A stretch of DNA of 64,000 nucleotides from DASRHK01 sp963776465 (GTDB lineage Bacteria > Pseudomonadota > Gammaproteobacteria > Nevskiales > Nevskiaceae): assembly GCA_963776465.1 (NCBI GenBank), contig CAVZMV010000002.1, forward strand, positions 558,001 to 622,000. The letters run 5' to 3'. The notes beneath the pieces are model-generated. The model had not been told where the DNA came from. It was given only the letters and a program-made list of their open reading frames with translations, and did no database searches. The translations under genes and the position numbers were made by a program. Positions 34,926-43,436 of the stretch are shown here, one piece after another; position 1 is the first letter of the stretch; each line of letters opens with the position of its first letter.

Positions 34926-37381
34926 GCGGCCGCGGGCGAGCCCTGGCGCATCAGCCGTCGCGCCACCGGGATCAGCGCCAGGTAGCAGAGCGCCGACACG
35001 GTGACGGTGACGTTAATGCCGAAGGCCATGCCGATCATCACCGCCAGCACCGACGCCAGCACGCCGGTGGCGCCGTTGATGCCCCAGAACCAGGCCGTGG
35101 GGCCGCGATCGACCGCCTCGACCAGCCGCATCCCGGTGGGGAAGGCGAAGCCGAGCAGGAAGCCCAGCGGCATCACCACCGCCAGCGCCAGCGCGATGCG
35201 CATGGTCAGCGGCTGCGCCGCCGTGGCGTGGAAGAGGTCGGTCAGCCGCCATTGCAGCAGCAGCAGGTACCCGCCCACCGCCAGCCCCCAGAGCGCGAAG
35301 TTGCGCGGCTTCTGCATCGGCAGCCGGCCGGAGGCGAGGCTGCCGAATCCGCTCGCGAGGATCAGGCTGAACAGGCACACCGCCAGCGAGTAGATCGGAT
35401 GACCCAGGTAGATGCCGAAGTACTGCAGCATCGAGATCTCCGCCAGCATGAAGCCCATGCCGATCAGCGCGAAGTAGCTGCTGCCGGCGGCGACCAGCGC
35501 CCGCGGCGCCTGGCGGGCGGCGCCGCGCAGCGGCACCAGGATCGTGACCACCACGGCGACGATGGAGATGCCCAGGATCAGCAGGAGCGCGATCGAGGCC
35601 ATCAGGTTGCCGTAGATCACGCCGACCTTGAGCTGTCCCTTCACGATCTGCCGGCCCACGCTCGGCACGTCGGCAAAGCGCAGCTGGTTGAAGAAGAACG
35701 GCCGGTTGTCGGTCGGCACGGACAGGTCCAGCGGACTGTGGCGGGCGATGTCGTCGATCTCGGCGCGGCTCTTGGCCGCGGCGATGTTGCGCAAGAGCTC
35801 GGACGCGGGCGGCTTGTCCGGCGCCAGCATCACGTCGAACTTCAGGCGCGCGGTCTCCTCACGCAGGATGCGCAGCTGCTCGGCCGTGAAAGGGCTGCGA
35901 GACAGCACCAGCGTCGCCACGCGGTCGGCGTTGGCCACGAACAGGTGCGGGCGCGCGTCGGCGACGCCCAGGTCGAGCATCGCCGCAGTGGCAAGACCGA
36001 TCATGCGGCCGGCCTCGCTGGTGTCGGCGGTGCTGTACCAGCGGCTCACCGTGAAGATGCCGTTCTCGTTGAGCGCCTGCAGGAACGCGCGCCAGCCCTC
36101 CAGCGTGTAGAGGCCGTTCTCGGAGAGGCTGAACGCCCCGGCGCCGGTCGCCGCCCAGGTGTCGATCATGCTCATCTGCACGAGGTCGAACTTCTCGCGC
36201 GTGGCGGCGAACCAGCTGCGCGCGTCGTCGACGTGCAGCGTCAGATCGGGCAGCGCCTTGATGTTGGCGAACTGGCTGTAGAGCGGATGGCGCGTCAGCA
36301 GGTTGACGAAGATCGGGTTCAGCTCCACGCCGGTGATCTGCGGCACGCCGAAGCGGTGCGCGGTGAGGATGTCACGTCCGCCGCCGATGCCGATCACCGC
36401 GGCGCGCTTGATGTTGGGCAGGTGATACGCGAGCGTCACCAAGTCGTACTTCAGATAGTCCAGCGACTCGGGCGTGCCGTCGTACTTCGGCATCAGCGTC
36501 GCCGCCGAGCCGTCGATCATCAGCGCCACCTTGGGCACGCGCAGGTCGGCCGGCATGGTCTCGGACGCGGCCCACAGCGCCGGCGCCATGGTCACTGGCT
36601 TGAAGGCGGTGATGCGCGAGTACCAGTTCCACTTCTCGTAGCGGTTGAGCGTCTGCGACTCGGGCTGGTCCTTGACCACGATCGGCCGGATGCCGACGGG
36701 CACCAGCGTGTTCAGCACGGCGAGCACGGCGAGCGCGATCGCGACCGGAACCGGCCGGCGCCAGAGGCGCTGCCCGGCTGCGGCCGCGCGCTCCGCCGGC
36801 GTCGCCGCCGCTGCGAACGCCACGGCCGAGAGCGCCGCGAAGCAGCCGGCGAGGATGATGGTCGACGGGCCGTCGAACAGGTTGAGCAGCAGGACCACGC
36901 AGGCGCAGCCCAGCGCCGCGCCGATGAGGTCCACGCCGTAGACCTGGCTGACCGGGAACGGGCTGCGGGTCAGCGCCAGGCTCACCGCCACGCCGGCGAA
37001 CACGTAGGGCACGGCCATCGCCGTGAGGAGCAGCGTCCACGCCACGACGGTGGTCAGCGACGGCGAGAACGTGGTGATCAGCGTGAGCTGCACCAGCAGC
37101 GACGCGGGCATCGCCCAGGCGGTGTAGAGCGAGAAGCGCGCGAGCGTCGACGACATCGTCTGCGGCTGCCAGCGCTCGCTCGTGAGGTACACCCAGACGG
37201 CGCCCACGGTCATGCCGAGCATGGCAACGCTGATCGCGAAGAACGCCAGGTAGTACCACGCGATCACCGACAGCACGCGCGTCTGCACCACCTGGAACAC
37301 CAGGACCGAGAACGCGATCAGGAAGACGCCGGCGAGGAAGGGCGCGCGGCGGGGCGGGGCGACGGCAGCACGAGCATTCAC
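34922..37381 (-). CDS. Membrane-embedded spermidine-synthase-like protein
   Basis: 819 residues. The GTG start at 37381 overlaps the acyltransferase stop as GTGA. An N-terminal membrane region of about 6-8 helices (FLAGVFLIAFSVLVFQVVQ, VVAWTLLLTAMAVPYVFAG) leads to a soluble Rossmann methyltransferase/aminopropyltransferase fold: SAM site VIGIGGGRDILTAHRFG (near residue 330), VELNPIFVNLL, and DLTLHVDDARSWF. A second membrane region follows (about 7 helices). Proteins of this layout are annotated spermidine synthase but their substrate is not established. It sits between an acyltransferase-3 and a GT-C-like gene, so a role in envelope glycolipid or polymer synthesis is possible. Confidence 0.83.
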   Translation of the reverse strand: MNARAAVAPPRRAPFLAGVFLIAFSVLVFQVVQTRVLSVIAWYYLAFFAISVAMLGMTVGAVWVYLTSERWQPQTMSSTLARFSLYTAWAMPASLLVQLTLITTFSPSLTTVVAWTLLLTAMAVPYVFAGVAVSLALTRSPFPVSQVYGVDLIGAALGCACVVLLLNLFDGPSTIILAGCFAALSAVAFAAAATPAERAAAAGQRLWRRPVPVAIALAVLAVLNTLVPVGIRPIVVKDQPESQTLNRYEKWNWYSRITAFKPVTMAPALWAASETMPADLRVPKVALMIDGSAATLMPKYDGTPESLDYLKYDLVTLAYHLPNIKRAAVIGIGGGRDILTAHRFGVPQITGVELNPIFVNLLTRHPLYSQFANIKALPDLTLHVDDARSWFAATREKFDLVQMSMIDTWAATGAGAFSLSENGLYTLEGWRAFLQALNENGIFTVSRWYSTADTSEAGRMIGLATAAMLDLGVADARPHLFVANADRVATLVLSRSPFTAEQLRILREETARLKFDVMLAPDKPPASELLRNIAAAKSRAEIDDIARHSPLDLSVPTDNRPFFFNQLRFADVPSVGRQIVKGQLKVGVIYGNLMASIALLLILGISIVAVVVTILVPLRGAARQAPRALVAAGSSYFALIGMGFMLAEISMLQYFGIYLGHPIYSLAVCLFSLILASGFGSLASGRLPMQKPRNFALWGLAVGGYLLLLQWRLTDLFHATAAQPLTMRIALALAVVMPLGFLLGFAFPTGMRLVEAVDRGPTAWFWGINGATGVLASVLAVMIGMAFGINVTVTVSALCYLALIPVARRLMRQGSPAAA

Positions 37382-38496
37382 GGTGCGGGCTCCTTTGCAA
37401 CGGGTGCGGCGGCGCGTGCGGCCAGGCGCGGGGTGCGCGACTTCAGCGCGAGCATCGGCTTCTCCAGGAAGTGCCAGGACGGGACAGCGATGGCGAGCGT
37501 CGCCGCCAGCGCGGCAAAGCACAAGGGGATCGGCGTGAGGTCAGGGAACAGCGCCATCAGCGACTGCTGCACGGGGAAGGCGTACAGATACGTGCCATAG
37601 GAATAGTCGCCGAGCCGGTTGAACGCCCGGATCGGCCCGGACGGCAGCAGCGCCAGCCCGATGATCGCGTAGCCGAGAACAAGCGGATAGACGCTGCGCG
37701 CCAGGACCGATCCCTTGAAGAGCAGCAGGACACCGATCAGCAGCGCGACGCCGGCAGCGAGCGTGGCGCCATCGAGACGAATCTTCTCGCGGAACAGCCA
37801 GAGCATCACGCCGGTGTAGAAATAGGCGAAGAAGGCGATCAGCATCGACAGGCCCGGGCCGCCCGCCCTGGCGCCCTGCAGCGCCAGGCAGAACGCGGCG
37901 AACGCGGCTGCGTAGAGCACGGCCACCCACAGGCGGTGACGGTATACGCCGACCAGGCCGAGCAGGCCCAGCGACAGGTACATCTTCAGCTCCCAGGGGA
38001 TGGTCCACAGCGAGCCGTTGACCACGTTGGGATACGGATTGGCGGCGAACACGCTCGACAGCGCGTTGTGCGGCGGCACGTGCAGCGTCAGGTTGCGGGC
38101 GAGGAACGCGCGCAGCTCCGGGCTCGCCAGATAGTCGCGAACTCCCAGCTCGGAAAACGCGAGCCCGAACACCAGGGCGCCGGCGAGGATCGCCATCAGC
38201 AGCGCCGGCACGATGCGCAGCGCCCGCGCCCAGAAGAACTCCACCAGCGACGGGCGACGCGACAGGCTCTGCGCGACCAGGAAGCCGCTCATAACGAAGA
38301 AGATCTGCACGCCGATCCGGCCCGAGTCGATGCCGGTCAGGTCGTAGAGGACGTCGCCGCTCCAGTCGGGATTGCGTCCGCGATAACCCTGCACCAGCGG
38401 ATAGGCGTGCGCGTAGATGACCATCGACGCGGCGGCCATGCGCAGCAGGTTGAAGTTGTTGTCGCGTCCTTGCGCGTGGTCGGCCAGTGGCCGCAT
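37378..38496 (-). CDS. Acyltransferase-3 family membrane protein (OafA/YrhL-like), copy 1
   Basis: 372 residues, about ten membrane segments, of the family that O-acetylates or O-acylates surface sugars. The N-terminus GRDNNFNLLRMAAASMVIYAH contains the family Arg and His (YAHAYPL); FFVMSGFLVAQSL and SLWTIPWELKMY are also standard. I chose the ATG at 38496; the open frame to 38772 is a shadow with an Arg-rich translation. It is closely similar to the protein at 38910-40031 (shared GRDNNFNLLR, VSGFLVAQS, YSYGxYxY), so the two arose by duplication. Confidence 0.9.
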   Translation of the reverse strand: MRPLADHAQGRDNNFNLLRMAAASMVIYAHAYPLVQGYRGRNPDWSGDVLYDLTGIDSGRIGVQIFFVMSGFLVAQSLSRRPSLVEFFWARALRIVPALLMAILAGALVFGLAFSELGVRDYLASPELRAFLARNLTLHVPPHNALSSVFAANPYPNVVNGSLWTIPWELKMYLSLGLLGLVGVYRHRLWVAVLYAAAFAAFCLALQGARAGGPGLSMLIAFFAYFYTGVMLWLFREKIRLDGATLAAGVALLIGVLLLFKGSVLARSVYPLVLGYAIIGLALLPSGPIRAFNRLGDYSYGTYLYAFPVQQSLMALFPDLTPIPLCFAALAATLAIAVPSWHFLEKPMLALKSRTPRLAARAAAPVAKEPAP

Positions 38497-38578
38497 GCCC
38501 GTCCCCGTTCCAGCCGGCGATTCTGCCGGTCGGTGCAGAAAAACTCTAGGCCGCGTCCAGCGCGGGGCGGGCGCGCTT

Positions 38579-38908
38579 TCAGCGCCGGAACGGATCGGGC
38601 AGCGACGGCACCGGCAGCGGCAGATCGGGTCGCTCGCCCGGGATGGGCAATTCCGCGCGGCGCGATCCGGGGCCGATCCGCTCCAGCCGGCCGGCCGGCG
38701 TCGCCGAGTAATAGCTGCGATAAGGCTCGTAGAAATACGTCGGGCCGTACCAGACGCCGTGCCAGCAGTCATAAGGGGCGTAGTAGACGTACGGCCAGGC
38801 GTCGTAGCAATCGGCAGCCAGCCGCGTCGGCGCCGGCCGTCGGGACTGGTCGGCGCATGCCGTCGCCAGCAGCATCGCCATCAGGGAACAGCAGAGCCAG
38901 GGCTTCAT
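38579..38908 (-). CDS. Small Tyr/Pro-rich lipoprotein
   Basis: 109-residue predicted lipoprotein: signal KPWLCCSLMAMLLATAC with lipobox ATAC (C18). The mature part is unusually rich in Tyr, Trp and Pro (DAWPYVYYAPYDCWHG, YFYEPYRSYYS) and ends in a Pro-rich tail. It starts one base before the stop of the upstream acyltransferase gene and sits between two acyltransferase-3 paralogues. Such Tyr/Trp-rich short lipoproteins often bind envelope polymers, but no family is recognised. Confidence 0.72.
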   Translation of the reverse strand: MKPWLCCSLMAMLLATACADQSRRPAPTRLAADCYDAWPYVYYAPYDCWHGVWYGPTYFYEPYRSYYSATPAGRLERIGPGSRRAELPIPGERPDLPLPVPSLPDPFRR

Positions 38909-38909
38909 G

Positions 38910-40031
38910 TCAGGTTTGAGCGCCGTCCGCCGGGGCCGGTTCCCGTCCGCCCAGGCGGATCTTGAGCTTGAGCGCGCGCTTCTCGAGCAGATGCCAGGAC
39001 GGCACTGCCAGCAGCAGAACCCCGGCGAGCGATGCCACGGTCAGCTGCCAGGTCGCCAGGCGTGGATACAGCGCGATGAGCGTCTGCTGCACGGCGAAGC
39101 CGTAGATGTAGATGCCATACGAATAGTCGCCGACCCGGTTGTAGCCGCGGATCGCGCCGCCCGGCACCAGCGCCAGGCCGAGCACGGCGTACGCCAGGAG
39201 CGGGATGTAGAGCGCGCGCGGCAGCCAGTGCTGCTGCATCGTGCCCATGGCGGTGACGAGCACCACCAGCACCGCCGCCAGCGTCCAGCCGTCGAGCGGG
39301 ACGCGATCGCGGAATAGCCACAGCAGGGTGCCGAAGAAGAAGAAGCAGCCGAACGAGAGCGGATACAGGATGTGCCAGTCCTGGACCTGCAGCCGGTCCA
39401 CCGCGATGCGGAAGCCGATCAGCATCGCCACCGTGGCGGCGAGCATGAGCCAGCGCCGCGCGAGCAGGCCGGCGACGCCCGCGAGCGCGAGCGCGACGTA
39501 CATCATCACTTCCCACGGCAGCGTCCAGTGCGGCACGTTGACCGCGCAGCGATACAGGTTCTGCTCGAACACACCGGGCAGGCGGTACTCCAGGCGCACG
39601 CGCGCCAGCGTGGTGTCGACGCCGATGAAGCGCCAGACCTGCGCGTGGCCGAAGTACTCCGTCAGCGGCAGCGTGGTGAACAACGGGCCGAGCACCAGCG
39701 CCAGGCCCAGCACGCAGACGATCAGCCCCGGCAAGATGCGCAGCACGCGCGCGACGGCGAATCGGCGCAGCGAGCGGCTGTTCTCCCAGCTTTGCGCCAC
39801 CAGGAAGCCGCTGACGATGAAGAACACCTGCACCGCGAACTTGCCCGACTCGATGCCGGAGAAATCGAACAGGAAGTCGCCGGCGTAGCGGCCCAGGCCG
39901 CGCTCGTCGAAGCCGCGCGTGAAGGGAAAGCTGTGCGAATAGATCACCAGCGACGCCGCGATGCAGCGCAGCAGGTTGAAGTTGTTGTCGCGGCCGGCGA
40001 GCCAGTGGGCCAGGGTCCGGCGCGTGGTCAT
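38910..40031 (-). CDS. Acyltransferase-3 family membrane protein (OafA/YrhL-like), copy 2
   Basis: 373 residues with about ten membrane segments and the same layout as copy 1: GRDNNFNLLRCIAASLVIYSH (catalytic His region), VFFIVSGFLVAQSW, HWTLPWEVMMYVALAL and GDYSYGIYIYGFAVQQ. It should transfer an acyl group, often acetyl, to an extracytoplasmic sugar. It is the first gene of the minus-strand operon running to 33372. The 79 bases before the subtilase stop hold a terminator belonging to the subtilase gene. Confidence 0.9.
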   Translation of the reverse strand: MTTRRTLAHWLAGRDNNFNLLRCIAASLVIYSHSFPFTRGFDERGLGRYAGDFLFDFSGIESGKFAVQVFFIVSGFLVAQSWENSRSLRRFAVARVLRILPGLIVCVLGLALVLGPLFTTLPLTEYFGHAQVWRFIGVDTTLARVRLEYRLPGVFEQNLYRCAVNVPHWTLPWEVMMYVALALAGVAGLLARRWLMLAATVAMLIGFRIAVDRLQVQDWHILYPLSFGCFFFFGTLLWLFRDRVPLDGWTLAAVLVVLVTAMGTMQQHWLPRALYIPLLAYAVLGLALVPGGAIRGYNRVGDYSYGIYIYGFAVQQTLIALYPRLATWQLTVASLAGVLLLAVPSWHLLEKRALKLKIRLGGREPAPADGAQT

Positions 40032-40071
40032 GGAAGGATCGAATCCCTGGAGATACCCCAGTGTAAAAAAA

Positions 40072-40091
40072 AACGGGCCCGAAGGCCCGTT
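40072..40091 (-). terminator. Intrinsic terminator after the subtilase gene
   Basis: Stem AACGGGCC / GGCCCGTT with a CGAA loop. A run of nine A to its left on the plus strand gives a long U-tract for the minus-strand subtilase transcript, whose stop is 20 bases away. On the plus strand a weaker T-rich tail follows. Confidence 0.88.
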
Positions 40092-40110
40092 CTTTCTTCA
40101 CGGCCCGATT

Positions 40111-41337
40111 TCAAGGTCCGGTCGGGTCGACCCACAGCAGCCGGTTGGGCGAGCCCGCGCCGGGGTTGCCGACCACGCCGGTCGTGGCGTTGGCGATCAG
40201 CGCCGCCTGCACCGCCGCCGGACTGGCGCTGGCGTTGCCGCCGAGATAGCGCGCCGCTGCGCCGGCCACGTGCGGCGTTGCCATCGAGGTGCCCGACAAG
40301 GTCGCCGAGCCGGTGTCGTTGGCGATGCCGGCGGAGACGATGTTGCTGCCCGGTCCGAACAGGTCGACGCAGGTGCCGATGTTCGAGAACGAGGAGCGCG
40401 CATCGTTGATGTCGGTGGAGCCGACGGTGATGCCGGCCGCAACGCGCGCCGGCGACGTGCCGCAGGCATCCGCGCCGCTGTCGTTGCCGGCTGCGATCGC
40501 GACCGTCACGCCGTCGTTGATCAGGTTCTGCACCGCGGTATCCATCGCAGCCGAAGCGCCGCCACCCAGGCTCATGTTGGCCACGGCAGGCTGGCCGGCC
40601 TGATGGTCGCCCGTGGCCCAGTCGACGCCCGCGATGATGGTGGTGGTCGCGGTGGAGTTGCCGCAGCCGAACACGCGCACCGGCACGATCCACGCGCCCT
40701 TGGCGACGCCGAACGTGGCGCCCACTGCCGTGCCGGCCGTGTGCGTGCCGTGACCGTTGCAGTCGCTGGTATTGGTCGGTACCGGCGCCGCGCAGTTGAA
40801 CCCGAGGTTCACACAAAGCGCGCCGGTGCTGTGGCTGGCGAAGTTGCGGCCCGCCAGCACCCGGCCCGCGAAGTCGGTGTGGCTCGAGCGCAGACCGGTG
40901 TCGATGTCGTAGACCCGTACGCCGGCGCCGTTGCCGCCGTAGGTGTAGGCCTGGTTGAGCGGCAGGTTGCGCTGATCGGTGCGGTCCAGTCCCCACGACG
41001 GTGGATTGCTCTGGGTCGCCACCAGCTCGAAGGTCTGATCCTGCTCGACGTAGGCGACGAGCGGATTGCGCGCCAGCGCCTGCACCTGCACCGGCGACAA
41101 GCGCGCGGCGAAGCCGTTGATCGCATGCCCGTAGACGAACAGCAGGTCAGCGCCGCCCACTCGACCCAGCAGGTTCTGCGCAACCGGCGCAACCGCCGCC
41201 GGCCCCGGAAGGGTCTTCGACTTGAGCACCACGATGTATTGGTCCTGGATCTGGAGGCCGGCCAGCGGCCCCGCCTGTGCCGAGCCGACCGCGGATACAG
41301 CCATTGCCCCTGCCAACAACAGCTTCCATAGCTTCAT
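40111..41337 (-). CDS. Secreted subtilisin-like serine protease (S8, proteinase K type)
   Basis: Exported protease of 408 residues. Signal peptide 1-22 (KLLLAGAMAVSAVGSAQA); an inhibitor-I9 propeptide follows (~30-105, QYIVVLKSKTLPGP, NPLVAYVEQDQ). The S8 domain has the full triad: D146 in YDIDTGLR, H196 in NGHGTHTAG, S351 in SGTSMATPHVAG, with oxyanion Asn in AAGND. Several Cys residues suggest disulfides, as in proteinase-K-type enzymes. No C-terminal P or PPC domain is present. The ATG has AGGAGAG upstream. It is transcribed alone and followed by a strong terminator. Confidence 0.95.
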   Translation of the reverse strand: MKLWKLLLAGAMAVSAVGSAQAGPLAGLQIQDQYIVVLKSKTLPGPAAVAPVAQNLLGRVGGADLLFVYGHAINGFAARLSPVQVQALARNPLVAYVEQDQTFELVATQSNPPSWGLDRTDQRNLPLNQAYTYGGNGAGVRVYDIDTGLRSSHTDFAGRVLAGRNFASHSTGALCVNLGFNCAAPVPTNTSDCNGHGTHTAGTAVGATFGVAKGAWIVPVRVFGCGNSTATTTIIAGVDWATGDHQAGQPAVANMSLGGGASAAMDTAVQNLINDGVTVAIAAGNDSGADACGTSPARVAAGITVGSTDINDARSSFSNIGTCVDLFGPGSNIVSAGIANDTGSATLSGTSMATPHVAGAAARYLGGNASASPAAVQAALIANATTGVVGNPGAGSPNRLLWVDPTGP

Positions 41338-41495
41338 TGCTCTCTCTCCTGTAGTTGAACGTTGCCGTACAGGCCAAACCGCAGCGTCGCGCCCCCCGGC
41401 GACACGCGTGACTACAGAAGGTGTACGTGTGCGGCCGCTCCCGCGACCGCATACAGGTGAGTGCCGTTCGAAGAGAAAAAGTTCCCGCTTTACAG

Positions 41496-42680
41496 TCAGG
41501 CCAGCTGCACCGCTGCGGCTGCGCGCCGGGCCTTGGCGCGGGCAGATTCGATATCCGAATCAAGGGCCAAGGCCACACCCATGCGGCGATGGCCGACGAC
41601 TTCCGGCTTGCCGAACAGCCGCAGCTGGGTATCGGGCTCGCGCAGCGCGGCCTCGGCGCCCGCGAAGCGCGGAGCCTTGCGGTCGGCCTTGATCAGGATG
41701 GCGCACGACGCGGCCGGCCCGCGCTGGCCGATGTTGGGGATCGGCAGCCCGAGGATGGCGCGCGCATGCAGCGCGAACTCGGAGAGGTCCTGGGAGATCA
41801 GGGTGACGAGCCCGGTGTCGTGCGGGCGCGGCGAGACCTCGCTGAAGATCACCTCGTCGCCTTTGACGAAGAGCTCGACGCCGAAGATGCCGCGTCCGCC
41901 AAGGTTGTCGGTGACGGCGCGGGCGATGGCCTGCGACTTCTCCAGCGCGACCGGGCGCATCGGGTGCGGCTGCCAGGATTCGCGGTAGTCGCCGTCGATC
42001 TGCAGGTGTCCGATGGGCGCGCAGAAGCTGGTGCCGGCGGCATGCCGCACCGTCAGCAGCGTGATCTCGTAGTCGAAGTCGACGAAGCCCTCGACGATCA
42101 CCTTGCCCGCGCCGGCGCGGCCGCCGGCCTGCGCGTATTGCCAGGCCTTGCCGACGTCGCGCTCCGTTTTCACCAGGCTCTGGCCCTTGCCGGACGACGA
42201 CATCACCGGCTTGACCACGCACGGCAGCCCCAGCGCCTGCACCGCGGCGCGATAGAGCGCTTCGTTGTCGGCGAAGCGGTACGGCGAGGTCGGCAGCTTG
42301 AGGTCCTCGGCCGCCAGCCGGCGGATACCTTCACGATCCATCGTCAGCCGCGCGGCGCGCGCGGTCGGGATGACGGTGTAGCCCTGCTTCTCGAGCTCCA
42401 GCAGGGTCTGCGTGTGGATCGCCTCGATCTCGGGAACGATCAGGTGCGGCTTCTCGGCTTGGACCACGCGCCGGATCGCGGCGCCGTCGAGCATGTTGAT
42501 GACGTGGCTGCGATGCGCGACCTGCATCGCCGGCGCGTTGGCGTAGCGGTCGACGGCGATGCACTCCACGCCCAGGCGCTGGGCCTCGATCACGACTTCC
42601 TTGCCCAGCTCGCCGGAGCCCAGCAGCAGGATCCGGGTGGCGCCGTCGGAGAGCGGCGTGCCGAAGATCGGGCCGGTCAA
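41496..42680 (-). CDS. purT: Formate-dependent phosphoribosylglycinamide formyltransferase 2
   Basis: 394-residue ATP-grasp enzyme of purine biosynthesis that formylates GAR with formate and ATP. Seen: RILLLGSGELGKEVVIEAQ near the N-terminus, the GAR-site region PEIEAIHTQ, the ATP-binding CVVKPVMSSSGKGQS and the metal site FSEVSPRPHDTGLVTL. The start is a TTG directly after the TAG of the upstream beta-barrel gene; no ATG or GTG is nearby and the family N-terminus is complete. That an essential-type enzyme follows a beta-barrel gene in one unit is unusual but may be chance. Confidence 0.96.
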   Translation of the reverse strand: MTGPIFGTPLSDGATRILLLGSGELGKEVVIEAQRLGVECIAVDRYANAPAMQVAHRSHVINMLDGAAIRRVVQAEKPHLIVPEIEAIHTQTLLELEKQGYTVIPTARAARLTMDREGIRRLAAEDLKLPTSPYRFADNEALYRAAVQALGLPCVVKPVMSSSGKGQSLVKTERDVGKAWQYAQAGGRAGAGKVIVEGFVDFDYEITLLTVRHAAGTSFCAPIGHLQIDGDYRESWQPHPMRPVALEKSQAIARAVTDNLGGRGIFGVELFVKGDEVIFSEVSPRPHDTGLVTLISQDLSEFALHARAILGLPIPNIGQRGPAASCAILIKADRKAPRFAGAEAALREPDTQLRLFGKPEVVGHRRMGVALALDSDIESARAKARRAAAAVQLA

Positions 42681-43346
42681 CTAGCGGCCGCCGAAGCCGT
42701 AGACGACGCCAAGGCCGATGGCGTTGATGCCGCCGCCGTAGCCGGTGTACAGCGCCTCCACGCCCGACAGCGAATCGCCCCAGCGCCAGCCAAGGCCCGC
42801 GCTCCAGGCCACGCCGCTGCGCTTGTCGTAAAGATCCCCGTCGCTGGTGTCGATGCTGGTCACGAGGTAGCGATAGCCGATCTTGCCGGTGGCGTAGAAG
42901 CGGCCCGGGCTGCGCAGCGCCAGGTAAAGGCCGATGTTGAACATGCGCAGGTCATCGGAAGTCTGCGGGTCCTCGCCGTCGTCGTCGCCATCACCACCGC
43001 CGTCGTCGGGGATCGTGCAGCCGGGCGGCACGTTGGGCACCCCGCCGATGCAATCGACCTTGCCCAGGATGCCGCCCTGCTCGTTGTCGTTCTTGCCGGG
43101 AATGATGGTGAACGAGCCGGCGAGCTCGGCCGAGATCCAGTCGATCGTGGGGATGTGCACGCCGGTAAGGAAGTTGAGGTTGATCGGCGGGTCGACGTTG
43201 TTGAAGTTGGTGTCGACGCGCTCGGCGCCGACGCCGGCGTAGAACAGGTCGCCGGAGTCGAAGCCGCCGGCTTTGGTGTCGTCGGCGCGCGCGCCGCCGG
43301 TGATCAGCAGCGCGGCAAGCGCGCACAGATGGAGGGGTCGGGACAT
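42681..43346 (-). CDS. Outer-membrane beta-barrel protein with Asp/Gly-rich loop
   Basis: 221 residues with a signal peptide (HLCALAALLITGGARA). The rest reads as alternating beta-strands (RFYATGKIGYRYLVTS, VAWSAGLGWRWGD) and ends in the aromatic-poor but barrel-like GLGVVYGFGGR. Between two strands lies a loop with Cys residues and an acidic run (PDDGGGDGDDDGEDP) that could bind a divalent metal. No family is recognised. The ATG has GAGGAAA upstream; the TAG directly abuts the purT start. Confidence 0.72.
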   Translation of the reverse strand: MSRPLHLCALAALLITGGARADDTKAGGFDSGDLFYAGVGAERVDTNFNNVDPPINLNFLTGVHIPTIDWISAELAGSFTIIPGKNDNEQGGILGKVDCIGGVPNVPPGCTIPDDGGGDGDDDGEDPQTSDDLRMFNIGLYLALRSPGRFYATGKIGYRYLVTSIDTSDGDLYDKRSGVAWSAGLGWRWGDSLSGVEALYTGYGGGINAIGLGVVYGFGGR

Positions 43347-43436
43347 GGAGAATTTCCTCGAGGCTTCAAGCAGCCTTCATGTTGCGGAGCTAAGCTTAAT
43401 CGAAGCTCCAATCCTAACAACTCGAAGCCAAACGCC

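Noticed and set aside
34718..37600. 960-residue open frame antisense to the spermidine-synthase-like gene
   Set aside because: Arg/His/Gln-rich translation without domains, opposite a gene with clear motifs and coupled ends.
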